DNA of 64,000 bases from Azospirillum thiophilum (GCF_001305595.1 NZ_CP012401.1:2925001-2989000), one strand, 5' to 3'; shown: positions 44,009-53,168, counted from the stretch's first letter. A program made the numbers and translations. Notes: generated from the letters alone by a model not told the origin.

Positions 44009-44674
44009 TTATCCGGACCGGCCCGTAAAAGCCTGTCCGGCGAGGTCGCACAGCCCGGCTCCGCTGCCGAGATGATGGGCCACCCGGCGGATCGTCGCCT
44101 CGATGAAGGACGGATCCCCGGCATGGACCAGCAGGGCCAACCCCAGCGCCATCGCCGCCAACACCCACGGCGAGGTGCGCAGCCGCGGCGCCCCGTCCTT
44201 CCTGCTGCTCCACAGGAACAGCAGGACCGACAGCCCGCCGACCAGCAGCCCGGCCGCCACCTCGGCTCCCGAATGGGCCGACACGGCGACGCGCGAGGCG
44301 CCGATGGCGAGCACCAGCGCCGCCGCCGCCACCGGCAGCCCGACCCGCAGCCAGCGGGAGGAGGCGTTGCGCGCGGCCAGCGCCGCCACCGAGCCGTAGA
44401 AGACGGCCGAGAAGGCGGCATGGCCGCTCGGGCTCAGGAAACGGTCGCCGGCGAACAGCGACGGGAACAGGGGGAACTCCGGCAGTCCGCAGCCATGGCC
44501 GACCAGCTTCAGCACCACCATGACGCCCAGGCAAAGCACCAGCGCCAGAAGCCAGCGCAAGGCCAGCGGTGCGGAATGATGCCGCCACAGGGCGGTGGCG
44601 TAGAGGGCGGAGAGCGGGACGAGAAGGCTGCTGCTGCCGAGATGGGTGATGGCGCCGCTGGCGGTGGCGAACAT
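44009..44674 (-). CDS. PAP2-family membrane phosphatase
   Basis: This 221-residue protein has about six membrane helices. The PAP2 catalytic motifs are LSPSGHAAFSAVF (motif 2) and SRVAVSAHSGAEVAAG (motif 3). Motif 1 is degenerate (KLVGHGCG in place of KxxxxxxRP), so activity may differ from classical lipid phosphatases. The ATG at 44674 was chosen; the frame extends to a TTG at 44737. Members remove phosphate from undecaprenyl pyrophosphate or phosphatidic acid. Confidence 0.83.
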   Translation of the reverse strand: MFATASGAITHLGSSSLLVPLSALYATALWRHHSAPLALRWLLALVLCLGVMVVLKLVGHGCGLPEFPLFPSLFAGDRFLSPSGHAAFSAVFYGSVAALAARNASSRWLRVGLPVAAAALVLAIGASRVAVSAHSGAEVAAGLLVGGLSVLLFLWSSRKDGAPRLRTSPWVLAAMALGLALLVHAGDPSFIEATIRRVAHHLGSGAGLCDLAGQAFTGRSG

Positions 44675-44786
44675 CTGGCCCCCATGGATGCCGGTGGAAT
44701 GGAAGGAACGGCTTTGGCAGATGGTGCGGCGCAACAAGAAGACAAGGGCCGGACGCTTCCGCCCCGCGCCTCCACCCGCCTGCCCG

Positions 44787-46181
44787 TCAGCCCTCCAGAT
44801 GGTCGGCGCGGGCGTCAGCCATGACGCAGTTGCGTCCCGACCGCTTGGCCTCGTACAGCGCCTCGTCGGCGCGGCGGATCAGCCCTTCGGCGGTATCACC
44901 CAGCCGACCGCCGACCGATATGCCGATGGAGACGGTGACGTTGATCTCGCCGCCGCCGGACGACACCGCGAAGGGGGTGTCGGCGATGCGCGACCGCAGC
45001 CGCTCGGCGACGATAAGCGCCGCCTCGCCGTCGGTATCGGGCAGGATGACGATGAACTCCTCGCCGCCCAGCCGGGCGACGAGGTCGAAGGTGCGCAGGT
45101 TGCGGCTGGAACGGGCCGACACCTCGCGCAGCACCTCGTCGCCGATGGCGTGGCCGTAGGTGTCGTTGACCACCTTGAAATGGTCGATGTCGAACATCAG
45201 CACCGACACCGGCTTGTGGCTGTCGAAGGCACGCTCCAGCAGGCGGGGCAGATGGGCGTTGACATAGCGGCGGTTGAAGACGCCGGTCAGGCTGTCGGTC
45301 AGCGCCATCGACAGGCTCTGCTCGTAGTTCGAGCGCAGCCGTTCCTGATAGCGCTTGCGCCGGATCTGGGTGCGGGCACGGGCCAGCAGCTCGTTGCGGT
45401 CGACCGGCTTGACGACATAGTCGTTGGCGCCGAGCTCCAGCCCCTTGGCGACCTGCCCGAGGTCGCCCTCGTCCACCATCAGCAGGATCGGCACCTGCCG
45501 CGTGCGCTCGTGCGAGCGCAACTGCGAACACAGCCGCAGCCCGTCCTCGTTCAGCAGGGTCAGGCTGACCACCACCAGATCCAGTTCGCTGCCCAGCGCG
45601 CGTTCCAGCGCCTTGGCGCAGGTCCCGGCGGCCACGACCGCGTTGTGGTCGCGCTGCAGCGTCTCCGTCACCTTCTCCAGGTCGAGCGCGGAATCCTCCA
45701 GCACCAGCACATTGGCGCGCTCGAAGGATTCGCTCAGCATGGTGCCGCTGCGCTCGATGACGCCGAACTGGCCCGAGGTGCTTTCGCGCAGGCGCCATTC
45801 GTCCATCATCATCTTCAGCCGTACCAGCGAGCGCACGCGCGCGAACAGCGCAATGTCGTTCACCGGCTTGGTCAGGAAATCGTCGGCCCCGGCCTCCAGC
45901 CCGCGGACACGGTCGGCCACGTCGGACAGGGCGGTGACCATCACGATCGGGATGTGCATGGTCGCGGGATCGGAGCGGATCTTCTCGCACACCTCGAACC
46001 CGTCCATGCCCGGCATCATGACATCCAGCAGGACGATGTCGGGCGATTCCTTGCGCACCATCTCCAAGGCATCGGGTCCGTTGAACGCCGTCAGCACATT
46101 GAAGTACTCGCGCGTCAGCTTTGCCGCGAGCAGCTTCACATTGGGCAGGACATCATCGACGACAAGGACACGCGCAGACAT
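44787..46181 (-). CDS. pleD: PleD-type response regulator diguanylate cyclase
   Basis: This 464-residue protein has the PleD order: receiver 1 (residues 1-120, phosphorylation Asp in IVLLDVMMPG), receiver-like 2 (about 155-270, with LVVVSLTLLN where the Asp would be), and GGDEF (about 290-455). The active site is GGEEF and the RxxD inhibitory site (RTFD) precedes it, so the cyclase should be active and feedback-inhibited. It makes c-di-GMP in response to phosphorylation during the cell cycle. divK lies 42 bases upstream in the same operon, as in Caulobacter. Confidence 0.95.
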   Translation of the reverse strand: MSARVLVVDDVLPNVKLLAAKLTREYFNVLTAFNGPDALEMVRKESPDIVLLDVMMPGMDGFEVCEKIRSDPATMHIPIVMVTALSDVADRVRGLEAGADDFLTKPVNDIALFARVRSLVRLKMMMDEWRLRESTSGQFGVIERSGTMLSESFERANVLVLEDSALDLEKVTETLQRDHNAVVAAGTCAKALERALGSELDLVVVSLTLLNEDGLRLCSQLRSHERTRQVPILLMVDEGDLGQVAKGLELGANDYVVKPVDRNELLARARTQIRRKRYQERLRSNYEQSLSMALTDSLTGVFNRRYVNAHLPRLLERAFDSHKPVSVLMFDIDHFKVVNDTYGHAIGDEVLREVSARSSRNLRTFDLVARLGGEEFIVILPDTDGEAALIVAERLRSRIADTPFAVSSGGGEINVTVSIGISVGGRLGDTAEGLIRRADEALYEAKRSGRNCVMADARADHLEG

Positions 46182-46223
46182 AGGAGGGCAGAATCCTGCA
46201 GAATTTCTACAAAGCGAACCGGC

Positions 46224-46631
46224 TCAGTTGAGAAACTTCTTTACCGTCTCAAGGAACTTCACGACTGATATGGGCTTCGCAACATAGTCCTCACAGCCAC
46301 CCCGGCGAATTTTTTCCTCGTCGCCCTTCATGGCGAACGCTGTCACCGCGACGACCGGGATGCTCCGCAACTCCGGATCGTCCTTGATCCAGCGTGTGAC
46401 CTCCAGCCCCGACACTTCGGGAAGCTGGATGTCCATCAGGATCAGGTCGGGGCGGTGCTGGCGGGCCAACTTGATCGCCTCCATGCCGTCGCGGGTCTGC
46501 AACGTGTCGTAGCCATGCGCTTCGAGCAGGTCATGGAAGAGCTTCATGTTCAGCTCGTTGTCCTCGACGATGAGGACGGTCTTCATCGGCTTCGCACCGG
46601 TCACCATCGGACCGCCCGGCTCCGCTGACAT
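46224..46631 (-). CDS. divK: single-domain response regulator DivK
   Basis: This 135-residue receiver-only protein shows [20 protein letters not shown], the phosphorylation Asp in [26 protein letters not shown] and DYVAKPISV. The ATG at 46631 has GAGGGGG five bases before it and adds 15 residues to the usual DivK start at 46586. DivK conveys cell-pole signals to the CtrA pathway together with PleD. A CtrA-like site lies about 140 bases upstream. Confidence 0.93.
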   Translation of the reverse strand: MSAEPGGPMVTGAKPMKTVLIVEDNELNMKLFHDLLEAHGYDTLQTRDGMEAIKLARQHRPDLILMDIQLPEVSGLEVTRWIKDDPELRSIPVVAVTAFAMKGDEEKIRRGGCEDYVAKPISVVKFLETVKKFLN

Positions 46632-46766
46632 GCATCCCCCTCTGGGCCTGGTCCCCACGTTCACAGCGCCCATTCCGTCCGATGCGACCGCCTCGGCAGC
46701 CCAATCGCGGCAACGCGCGCGCAACCGAGACTCCGGTATACCCCCTTTCTGAATAGGTCGCGACGG

Positions 46767-46781
46767 TTAAATAGTCGTTAC
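46767..46781 (-). promoter_or_regulatory. CtrA-box-like site upstream of divK
   Basis: Read on the minus strand, GTAA-N7-TTAAC differs from the CtrA consensus TTAA-N7-TTAAC in one base. It lies about 140 bases upstream of the divK start. In Caulobacter divK is a CtrA target; here the link is inferred from sequence and neighbourhood. Confidence 0.4.
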
Positions 46782-46824
46782 CCCTGGCTCCGAACCGCCT
46801 TTATCCGCTTCCTGCGCACACGCG

Positions 46825-46851
46825 AAAACCGCCCACGACCAGCGCGGGCGG
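46825..46851 (-). terminator. intrinsic terminator behind the GGDEF gene
   Basis: On the minus strand CCGCCC pairs with GGGCGG (46851-46846 and 46834-46829) and is followed by TTTT (46828-46825). It lies about 75 bases after the GGDEF stop codon and ahead of the divK promoter region. Confidence 0.7.
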
Positions 46852-46925
46852 CTCTGACACTTGCACAATTATCCACTCGGGCAATCGCCGGAACAGCGCA
46901 GCCTGAACGATGTCCGGAAGGCTGT

Positions 46926-47642
46926 TCAGGCCACCCGCTTCGTCCTGCGCTTGGCATCGCGCCGGCGGGCGCCCTTGGCGCCATACATCATGGCGTCGGC
47001 GCGGCGCATCACCTCATCCTCGCCGTCGTCGGCGCCATAGGACTGCGTCCCGACCGAGAAGCGGACCGGCAGGGCATGCCCGGCCCATTCCACGTGGGAG
47101 GCATCGGCGATGGCGGCCAACTGGCGGGCGCGGACGAGACCGTTCGCGGTGTCGGTGTTGGTCAGCAGCACCGCGAACTCGTCGCCGCCGAGGCGGGCAA
47201 CCACATCCTCCTGCCGGACATTGGCCACGATCATGCGGGCCACCTGCCGCAGATAGGCGTCGCCGGCGATGTGGCCATGGGTGTCGTTGATGGCCTTGAA
47301 GCCGTCCAGGTCGATCATGACCAGCAGGCCGCCCGCCGTGCCGTGACGGCGGGCCGAGGCCAGTTCGCGCCGGAAATGGCTGTAGAAACCGCGCCGGTTC
47401 AGCAGGCCGGTCAGCTCATCCGTCATCGTCAGGCTTTCGAGGTAGGCGATGCGCTCCTGCAACTCGGCGATCGTATCCTTGGCCTCGGCGAGCAGCGAGA
47501 TCGTCTCGTCCAGCGCCTGGCGTTCGGTTCCCCGCAAAAGCCCGACACGCGAAGCCAGCGCGACCGGCGACCAGTTGCCCGGCGCGTCGAAACGGTCGGA
47601 AGCATGGTGCTTCAGGTCCAGGGCGGCGACGATGGCATTCAT
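46926..47642 (-). CDS. diguanylate cyclase with N-terminal coiled coil
   Basis: This 238-residue protein has a short N-terminal region with a predicted coiled coil (about residues 42-70, ETISLLAEAKDTIAELQER) followed by a GGDEF domain with an intact GGDEF active site (ARLGGDEFAVLL) and the RxxD inhibitory site (RQED). It should make c-di-GMP. There is no membrane or receiver domain, so input may come through the coiled coil. GGAG lies eight bases before the ATG. It ends in a very basic tail (RRRDAKRRTKR). Confidence 0.92.
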   Translation of the reverse strand: MNAIVAALDLKHHASDRFDAPGNWSPVALASRVGLLRGTERQALDETISLLAEAKDTIAELQERIAYLESLTMTDELTGLLNRRGFYSHFRRELASARRHGTAGGLLVMIDLDGFKAINDTHGHIAGDAYLRQVARMIVANVRQEDVVARLGGDEFAVLLTNTDTANGLVRARQLAAIADASHVEWAGHALPVRFSVGTQSYGADDGEDEVMRRADAMMYGAKGARRRDAKRRTKRVA

Positions 47643-47863
47643 GGGGTCGGCTCCTCTGATGAAGGTCGGAACACTTCGCCGTTACCTAAGCAACCCGTGT
47701 GCCAAACACCGCGACCCGCAGATATAAAGCATTTTATCGATTGCGTTGCCGGATCACCGGACGGGACGGGCTCCTCTTGCCCATTCCGTCCGGCATCTTC
47801 TGCCCACCCTATCGAACGGGGCAGGAAAAGCCTGCCGATAGGCCGGGTTGGGAGACCTGCGGT

Positions 47864-48859
47864 CTACACCACCCGGTCGGGTGCGGGCCGCCCGGCCATC
47901 ACCGCATCGATGTTGTCCAGGGCCTTGAACCCCATTGCGTTGCGCGTCTCCACCGTGGCGCTGCCCAGATGCGGCAACAGAAAGGCGTTGGGAAGGTCGC
48001 GGTAGCCGGGGTGCAGATCCGGCTCGTTCTCGAACACGTCGAGCCCGGCGGCGGCCAGCCGGCCGCGCGTCAGCGCGTCGATCACCGCCGCGTCGTCGAC
48101 CACGCTGCCGCGCGCGGTGTTGATCAGGATGGCGGCCAGCGGCAAGCGATCGATCCGTTCGGCGTTCAGCCAATGCCGGGTTTCCGCCGTGGCCGGAAAA
48201 TGAAGCGACAGGACATCGCACACCGGCAGCATCGCCTCCGGGTCGGGATGGTAGGTGGCGCCCTGCTCCAGTTCCGGCGCCAAGCGACGGCGGTTGCTGT
48301 AATGGATCGCCATGCCGAAGGCCCGCGCGCGGGAGGCGACCGCCTGGCCGATGCGCCCCATGCCGACGATGCCCAGCCGCTTGCCCCCGACATGGGTTCC
48401 CATCAGCTGGGTCGGCGACCAGCCGGTCCAGGCGCCGGCGCGGATCATCCGCTCCCCTTCCGAGGCGCGGCGCGCCGCCCCCAGCAGAAGCAGCAGTGCG
48501 ATGTCGGCGGTAGCGTCGGTCAGCACGTCCGGCGTGTTGGTGACGATCAGGCCGCGGGCACGCGCCGCCTCCAGGTCGATGTGGTCGGTTCCGACCGAGA
48601 AGGTCGCCAGCACCCGCACCCGGTCGGGCAATGCCGCGATGGCCGCGGCGTCCAGCCGGTCGCCGGCACAGCACAGAACGGCGTCGGCACCCGTTTCCGC
48701 GGCGCGGGCGGCGATCTCCAGCCCGCTGAGCGCCCGGTCCTCCAGGTTGGGCACCATCCGGTGGTCGCGTGCCGCCCGCGCCTCCACCGCATCGGGCAGA
48801 CGGCGGGTCAGCAGCACGACCTTACGGCCGGCGGGAGGAAGCTCGGCAGGGCTTGTCAT
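47864..48859 (-). CDS. D-isomer 2-hydroxyacid dehydrogenase (glyoxylate/hydroxypyruvate reductase type)
   Basis: This 331-residue enzyme has the NAD(P)-binding GIVGMGRIGQAVASRA motif near residue 160 and the catalytic triad Arg in INTARGSVVDD, Glu in DVFENEPDL, and His in LLPHLGSAT. The SNRRR sequence after the second beta strand suggests NADPH preference. AAGGGA lies about nine bases before the ATG at 48859. It most resembles glyoxylate/hydroxypyruvate reductases, but substrate choice cannot be fixed from sequence. Confidence 0.9.
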   Translation of the reverse strand: MTSPAELPPAGRKVVLLTRRLPDAVEARAARDHRMVPNLEDRALSGLEIAARAAETGADAVLCCAGDRLDAAAIAALPDRVRVLATFSVGTDHIDLEAARARGLIVTNTPDVLTDATADIALLLLLGAARRASEGERMIRAGAWTGWSPTQLMGTHVGGKRLGIVGMGRIGQAVASRARAFGMAIHYSNRRRLAPELEQGATYHPDPEAMLPVCDVLSLHFPATAETRHWLNAERIDRLPLAAILINTARGSVVDDAAVIDALTRGRLAAAGLDVFENEPDLHPGYRDLPNAFLLPHLGSATVETRNAMGFKALDNIDAVMAGRPAPDRVV

Positions 48860-48955
48860 TCCGGCAGTTCCCTTCCATTGATAGGACTTTCTGGCGGCGG
48901 CTCTTTCGAACCGCGGCAAAAACACCCATACTTCACCCAGTGCCGTCAATCACCT

Positions 48956-49825
48956 GTGGATCCCGTCTTGCTCGACCGTCCCTCTGCCCTGCCGGCGACC
49001 GTCGGCGCGGCCCTCGTCGCAGCCATCTCCGCCGGTGCGCTCCTCGTGGCCTCCCCCGCCCTGGCCCAGCCGGCCGCCACGTCGATGGCGGCGGTCGGTG
49101 CCAAGATCCAGCCGCACCGGGCGATCTACACCATGTCGCTGGGATCGGCGCGCAACGGCTCGAAGGTCAGCGACGTCCGCGGACGCATGATGTTCGAATG
49201 GGCCGACGCCTGCGACGGCTGGACGACGGAGCAGCGCTTCCAGCTGCGCTTCGTCTACAGCGAAGGCGACGACATGGCGATGAACACCAACTACACGACC
49301 TGGGAGGCGAAGGACGGGCTGCGCTACCGCTTCAACGTCCGCAAGCTGGTGAACGGCGAGCTGGACGAGGAGGTGCGCGGCGAGGCGAACCTGAAGCCGG
49401 ACGGCGCCGGCACCGCCCAGTTCACCAAGCCGGAACCGCAGGAGATGGATCTGCCGGCCGGCACCATGTTCCCGACCGCCCACACGCTGGCGATCATCGA
49501 CCATGCCCAGCGCAACGATCCCTTCTTCACCCGCACCATCTTCGACGGATCGGATGCGGAAGGCCCGACCGAGGTGTCGACCGTCGTCGGCAAGCCGGGC
49601 GCACCCAGGGAATCGGCCAAGGATCCGCTGTTGAAGGTGGCCAAGTCCTGGCCCGTCCGCATGGCCTTCTTCCCGCTCCAGAGCGAAGCCGCCCAGCCGG
49701 AATACGAGATGAGCCTGCGCCTGCTGGAAAACGGCATCGCCGAGTCCATGCAGATCGACTATGGCGACTTCACCGTCAAGGCCGTGCTGGACAAGATCGA
49801 AGCGCTGCCCAAGTCAGGCTGCTGA
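48956..49825 (+). CDS. EipB family (DUF1849) periplasmic cell-envelope integrity protein
   Basis: This precursor of about 289 residues starts with GTG at 48956 (no clear ribosome-binding site; a TTG at 48968 is an alternative). A signal peptide ends near ALAQP (about residue 38). The mature protein begins HRAIYTMSLGSARNGSKV, typical of EipB beta-spiral proteins, and has only two cysteines, Cys86 (ADACDGW) and the last residue Cys289. These match the conserved disulfide of Brucella EipB. EipB supports envelope integrity in alphaproteobacteria. Confidence 0.88.
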   Translation: MDPVLLDRPSALPATVGAALVAAISAGALLVASPALAQPAATSMAAVGAKIQPHRAIYTMSLGSARNGSKVSDVRGRMMFEWADACDGWTTEQRFQLRFVYSEGDDMAMNTNYTTWEAKDGLRYRFNVRKLVNGELDEEVRGEANLKPDGAGTAQFTKPEPQEMDLPAGTMFPTAHTLAIIDHAQRNDPFFTRTIFDGSDAEGPTEVSTVVGKPGAPRESAKDPLLKVAKSWPVRMAFFPLQSEAAQPEYEMSLRLLENGIAESMQIDYGDFTVKAVLDKIEALPKSGC

Positions 49826-49856
49826 GGCCGCCATCGGGGCCGCCGCTTCCCGTGAC

Positions 49857-49873
49857 GGAGCCATCATGGCTCC
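49857..49873. other. 17-bp palindrome after the EipB gene
   Basis: GGAGCCAT-C-ATGGCTCC is a perfect inverted repeat 31 bases after the stop codon. Without a T run it is a weak terminator candidate or a protein-binding site. Confidence 0.4.
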
Positions 49874-49998
49874 CAAGCGGATGAGCAGCGGTTTCCCTGT
49901 TGATCGCGAGTCGTTGCTGCGCTTAACTGCGGGTTGAGGTTTTGTGCAACAGGCTAGGCTTCCCCCTGGGGATGCCCGCCGGTCCGAGGGTGTCCGTC

Positions 49999-50226
49999 AT
50001 GAGCAAGAAGCATGTCCAGATCGGGCAGGTTTTCCAACCGGTCGGCGGCGGAGCCGCCCGTGGTTGGCGGGTGACGGCGACGGTCAACCTGCTGGGCATT
50101 CCGCATGCCCGCGTCGTCAGCACCGAGGATGAGGGGGTTTCCAAGACGCTGAGCTGTTCGGTCCTGGCCGACACCAGCCATTACCGCCTGATCGCCTCCG
50201 ATCCGGCGGGCGGGATCGCGGCCTGA
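49999..50226 (+). CDS. uncharacterised small protein, 75 residues
   Basis: The ATG at 49999 follows GAGGG at eight bases. The product reads as a small beta-rich domain (QIGQVFQPVGGGAARGWRV, LLGIPHARVVS, SHYRLIA), without signal peptide or membrane helix, and has one cysteine. I do not recognise the family. It stands alone between EipB and the convergent rarA gene. Confidence 0.6.
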   Translation: MSKKHVQIGQVFQPVGGGAARGWRVTATVNLLGIPHARVVSTEDEGVSKTLSCSVLADTSHYRLIASDPAGGIAA

Positions 50227-50285
50227 CGCTTACGGCTTCGCCATTCCCCCGCGCGCGCGGAGCGGGCCAGTAAAGGCCCTTCCGC

Positions 50286-51605
50286 CTACTCCTCCCCGCG
50301 CCGTTCGCGCAGCTTCGCCCAGTAATCCAGGCGCTTGCGCAGATCCCGCTCGAATCCCCGCTCCACCGGCTTGTAGAACTCGCGCCGCGCCATCCCGTCC
50401 GGAAAATAATTCTGGCCGGAAAAGCCGTCCTCAGTGTCGTGGTCGTACTCGTAGCCCTTGCCGTAGCCGATGTTCTTCATCAGCTTGGTCGGCGCGTTCA
50501 GGATATGCTTGGGCGGCATCAGCGAGCCGGTCTCCTTCGCCGCGCGCACGGCCGACTTGTAGGCGGTGTAGCCGGCATTCGACTTGGGCGCGGTCCCCAG
50601 ATAGATGACCAACTGCGCCAGGGCCAGTTCGCCCTCCGGGCTGCCGAGCCGCTCATAGGCCTCCCACGCGGCGATGGCCTGGGTCAGGGCGTTGGGGTCG
50701 GCAAGCCCGATGTCCTCCACCGCGAAGCGGGTCAGGCGGCGCGCGATGTAGCGCGGATCCTCGCCGCCATCCAGCATCCGGCTGTACCAGTAGAGCGCTG
50801 CATCGGTGTCCGACCCGCGCAGCGACTTGTGCAGCGCGCTGATCAGGTTGTAGTGCCCCTCCTGCGCCTTGTCGTACAGCGGGGCGCGGCGCTGGATGGT
50901 CGCGGCGAGCGCATTGGTGTCCAGCAGCGTGTCGGCGGGCAGCGCGAACAGTTCCTCGCACAAATTCAGGCAGAAGCGGCCATCGCCGTCCGCCATCGCC
51001 TTCACCGCCGCCCGTGCGTCGGCATCGAGCGGCAGCGGCCGCCCCATCTCCGCCTCGGCCCGCGCCAGCAGCCTTTCGAGCGCCGCGTCGTCCAGACGGT
51101 TCAGCACGAACACCTGCGCCCGCGACAGCAAGGCGGCGTTCAGTTCGAAGGACGGATTCTCGGTGGTGGCGCCCACCAGCGTGACGGTGCCGTCCTCGAC
51201 GTAAGGCAGGAAACCGTCCTGCTGGGAGCGGTTGAAGCGATGGATCTCGTCGATGAACAGCAGGGTGCCCTGCCCTGCCACCCGGCGGGCGCGGGCGGCA
51301 TCGAAGATTTTCCGCAGGTCGGCGACCCCGGAGAACACCGCCGACAACGGCTCGAAATGCAGGTCGGTGCTGTGGGCCAGCAGGCGGGCGATGGTGGTCT
51401 TGCCGCAGCCCGGCGGCCCCCACAGCACCATGGAGGCCAGCCGCCGCGCCGCCACCATGCGGCCCAGCGGCCCGTCGGGCTTCAGCAGATGGTCCTGCCC
51501 GACCACCTCGTCCAGCGTACGCGGGCGCAGCCGGTCGGCGAGCGGACGGGGGGCCGCCGCCGAGAACAGCCCGGCATCCCCGCTCGACTCGCCGCGTTTC
51601 GCCAT
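50286..51605 (-). CDS. rarA: replication-associated recombination protein RarA (MgsA)
   Basis: This 439-residue AAA+ ATPase shows RPRTLDEVVGQDHLL, Walker A GPPGCGKTTIARL, Walker B LLFIDEIHRFNRSQQD, sensor GATTENPSFELN and the C-terminal tetramerisation domain (GSDTDAALYWYSRMLDGGEDP, ending in YFPDGM). RarA acts at stalled replication forks. GAGGA lies seven bases before the ATG. The upstream lipoprotein gene ends only nine bases before it, so they share a transcript. Confidence 0.95.
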   Translation of the reverse strand: MAKRGESSGDAGLFSAAAPRPLADRLRPRTLDEVVGQDHLLKPDGPLGRMVAARRLASMVLWGPPGCGKTTIARLLAHSTDLHFEPLSAVFSGVADLRKIFDAARARRVAGQGTLLFIDEIHRFNRSQQDGFLPYVEDGTVTLVGATTENPSFELNAALLSRAQVFVLNRLDDAALERLLARAEAEMGRPLPLDADARAAVKAMADGDGRFCLNLCEELFALPADTLLDTNALAATIQRRAPLYDKAQEGHYNLISALHKSLRGSDTDAALYWYSRMLDGGEDPRYIARRLTRFAVEDIGLADPNALTQAIAAWEAYERLGSPEGELALAQLVIYLGTAPKSNAGYTAYKSAVRAAKETGSLMPPKHILNAPTKLMKNIGYGKGYEYDHDTEDGFSGQNYFPDGMARREFYKPVERGFERDLRKRLDYWAKLRERRGEE

Positions 51606-51614
51606 GACGTTTCC

Positions 51615-51986
51615 TCAGCGCACCGAGGTGCAGCGCTGGTAGCACTGCCGCAGCTGATAGCTGCAATTGTCGGTCGGGCTGAAGGGCGTCGAGTCGGTGC
51701 GGTCGATGCCGCCCTGGTTGCGCGCCGCGACCGAATCCATGCAGGAATTGTGGCTGCGCTCGCACTGGGCCTGGCAGGACCCGCCGGGACCGACGTCGCC
51801 ATCGAGCCGCAGCGACTGGTCATCGGCGCCGGCACGCGGGGTCGACGGCCCTGGAACCACGGTGACAGTGGGCGCCGGGCCCGATGCGGCGGGACGCCCG
51901 GCAGGATGGTCGGCGCAGGCCGACAGGCCGAGCAGAGCCACGGCCAGAAGCGGGGCGATGAGACGGACCGGACGGAACTTAGCCAC
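51615..51986 (-). CDS. cysteine-rich lipoprotein with mirror-symmetric CX3C motifs
   Basis: This 123-residue precursor starts with GTG at 51986, six bases behind AGGAG. The signal peptide ends in the lipobox LSAC with the lipid-bearing Cys at residue 24. A Pro/Ala/Thr-rich linker follows. The C-terminal domain carries six cysteines as C-x3-C-x6-C, about 23 residues of spacer, and C-x6-C-x3-C, a mirror image suggesting two helices held by disulfides. I do not recognise the family. It precedes rarA by nine bases, although its location (cell envelope) differs from that of RarA. Confidence 0.75.
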   Translation of the reverse strand: MAKFRPVRLIAPLLAVALLGLSACADHPAGRPAASGPAPTVTVVPGPSTPRAGADDQSLRLDGDVGPGGSCQAQCERSHNSCMDSVAARNQGGIDRTDSTPFSPTDNCSYQLRQCYQRCTSVR

Positions 51987-52110
51987 GACGGCTCCTATTC
52001 TTCTTGTTGTGGAGACGGGCATGGGCATGGCGGAATGCCACACCCCTCTGGACCATCCCCCGTTCGGCCCCCACTATGCCGATATCAGCAGTAAGAAGGG
52101 AATGACTGAA

Positions 52111-52371
52111 ATGACACCGAAATCGGGCGGCGGCCACCCGCGCCGCAGGTCCTGGCCGCTGTTGCTCGGGCTGCTCGTCCTGGGATTGGTGATGCTGGCC
52201 TCGCGTGCGCTGGCGCTGCCCAACATCGGCATGGCCGAGATGATCCTGCCGCTGATCGGCGGGCTGCTGGTGGCGGTCGCCATCGTCGTCATCGTGCGCC
52301 GCGACCGTGCCGACCGCAGCGCCCTGCCCCCGTCAAAGCGCGACGGCCAGGACCAGGGCATGCCGGACTGA
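52111..52371 (+). CDS. small membrane protein with two helices, 86 residues
   Basis: The ATG at 52111 lies ten bases behind AAGAAGGG; an in-frame ATG at 52102 almost touches that site. The protein has a basic N-terminus (HPRRRSW), two membrane helices (PLLLGLLVLGLVMLASRAL and MILPLIGGLLVAVAIVVIV) and a charged cytoplasmic tail. No family is recognised. It is divergent from the rarA unit. Confidence 0.55.
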   Translation: MTPKSGGGHPRRRSWPLLLGLLVLGLVMLASRALALPNIGMAEMILPLIGGLLVAVAIVVIVRRDRADRSALPPSKRDGQDQGMPD

Positions 52372-52433
52372 AGCCGGACTGAACCCCAGGCCTGGACCCC
52401 GGCGGGCTTGAACGCTGGGCCTGGACACCGGTC

Positions 52434-53024
52434 CTAGACGAACTTGAAGCTGAGCAGGCCGCCGACCACCACCACCAGCAGGACGGTGGCCACCAGCATC
52501 AGGCGCTTCTCGATGATGTGCTGCACCTGCGGCCCATAGAAGTGCAGCAGGATGGCGATCATGTAGAATCGCGAGAAGCGTGCGACGATCGAACAGAGGA
52601 TGAAGACCGTCAGGTCGAGATGGGCGAATCCGGCGGTGATGGTCAACAGCTTGTAGGGGATCGGCGTGATCCCCTTCAGGATCAGGAACCAGGGGCCGAA
52701 TTCCGAGAACATCTCCTGGAAATGCTGGAACGACTCCTGGGCATTGTAGAAGTCGATGATCATCCGCCCGACGCTCTCGAACAGATAGAATCCCAGCGCA
52801 TATCCCAGCAGCCCACCCACCAGCGACGCGAAGGCGCAGATGTTGGTGTAGAACCACAGCCGCTTGGGCTTCGCCAGGCACATCGGCACCAGCATCACGT
52901 CTGGCGGCAATGGAAAGAAGGAGCTTTCGGCAAAGGAGATCGCCGACATCCACCAGACGGCATCGTCGCGGGCGGACAGGCGCTGGAGGCGCGTGTAAAG
53001 AGAACGCAACATTCGATCGGCCAC
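52434..53024 (-). CDS. YqaA/DedA-like (SNARE-associated) membrane protein
   Basis: This 196-residue protein has about five membrane helices and the YqaA features SFAESSFFPLPPDVMLVPMCLA, SLVGGLLGYALGFYL, LKGITPIPYKLLTITAGFA and RFSRFYMIAILL. DedA-related proteins help maintain membrane potential and recycle lipid carriers. The GTG at 53024 follows AGGAGGGG at about 11 bases; an ATG at 53012 is the alternative start. Confidence 0.88.
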   Translation of the reverse strand: MADRMLRSLYTRLQRLSARDDAVWWMSAISFAESSFFPLPPDVMLVPMCLAKPKRLWFYTNICAFASLVGGLLGYALGFYLFESVGRMIIDFYNAQESFQHFQEMFSEFGPWFLILKGITPIPYKLLTITAGFAHLDLTVFILCSIVARFSRFYMIAILLHFYGPQVQHIIEKRLMLVATVLLVVVVGGLLSFKFV

Positions 53025-53168
53025 ATAAGAGAAAACCCCTCCTCCGGGGGATGGCCCCGAAGGAAGGGTCTAACATATCACCGATATCGGCGGTTCCGTC
53101 CTGCCCGGCAAGGGATCCTGAGACCCGATGCCGCACAGTCGGGAAGACCGGCGCGACTGCCGGTCATG

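Noticed and set aside
47757..47836. Hairpins CCGGACGG/CCGTCCGG and GGCAGG/CCTGCC between the dehydrogenase and GGDEF genes
   Set aside because: They have no T run and short stems; they could be terminators but the evidence is too thin to list.
49923..49937. TTAA-N7-TTGA as a CtrA site upstream of the 75-residue gene
   Set aside because: The mismatch falls in the conserved second half-site and there is no functional link, so it was not listed as a feature.
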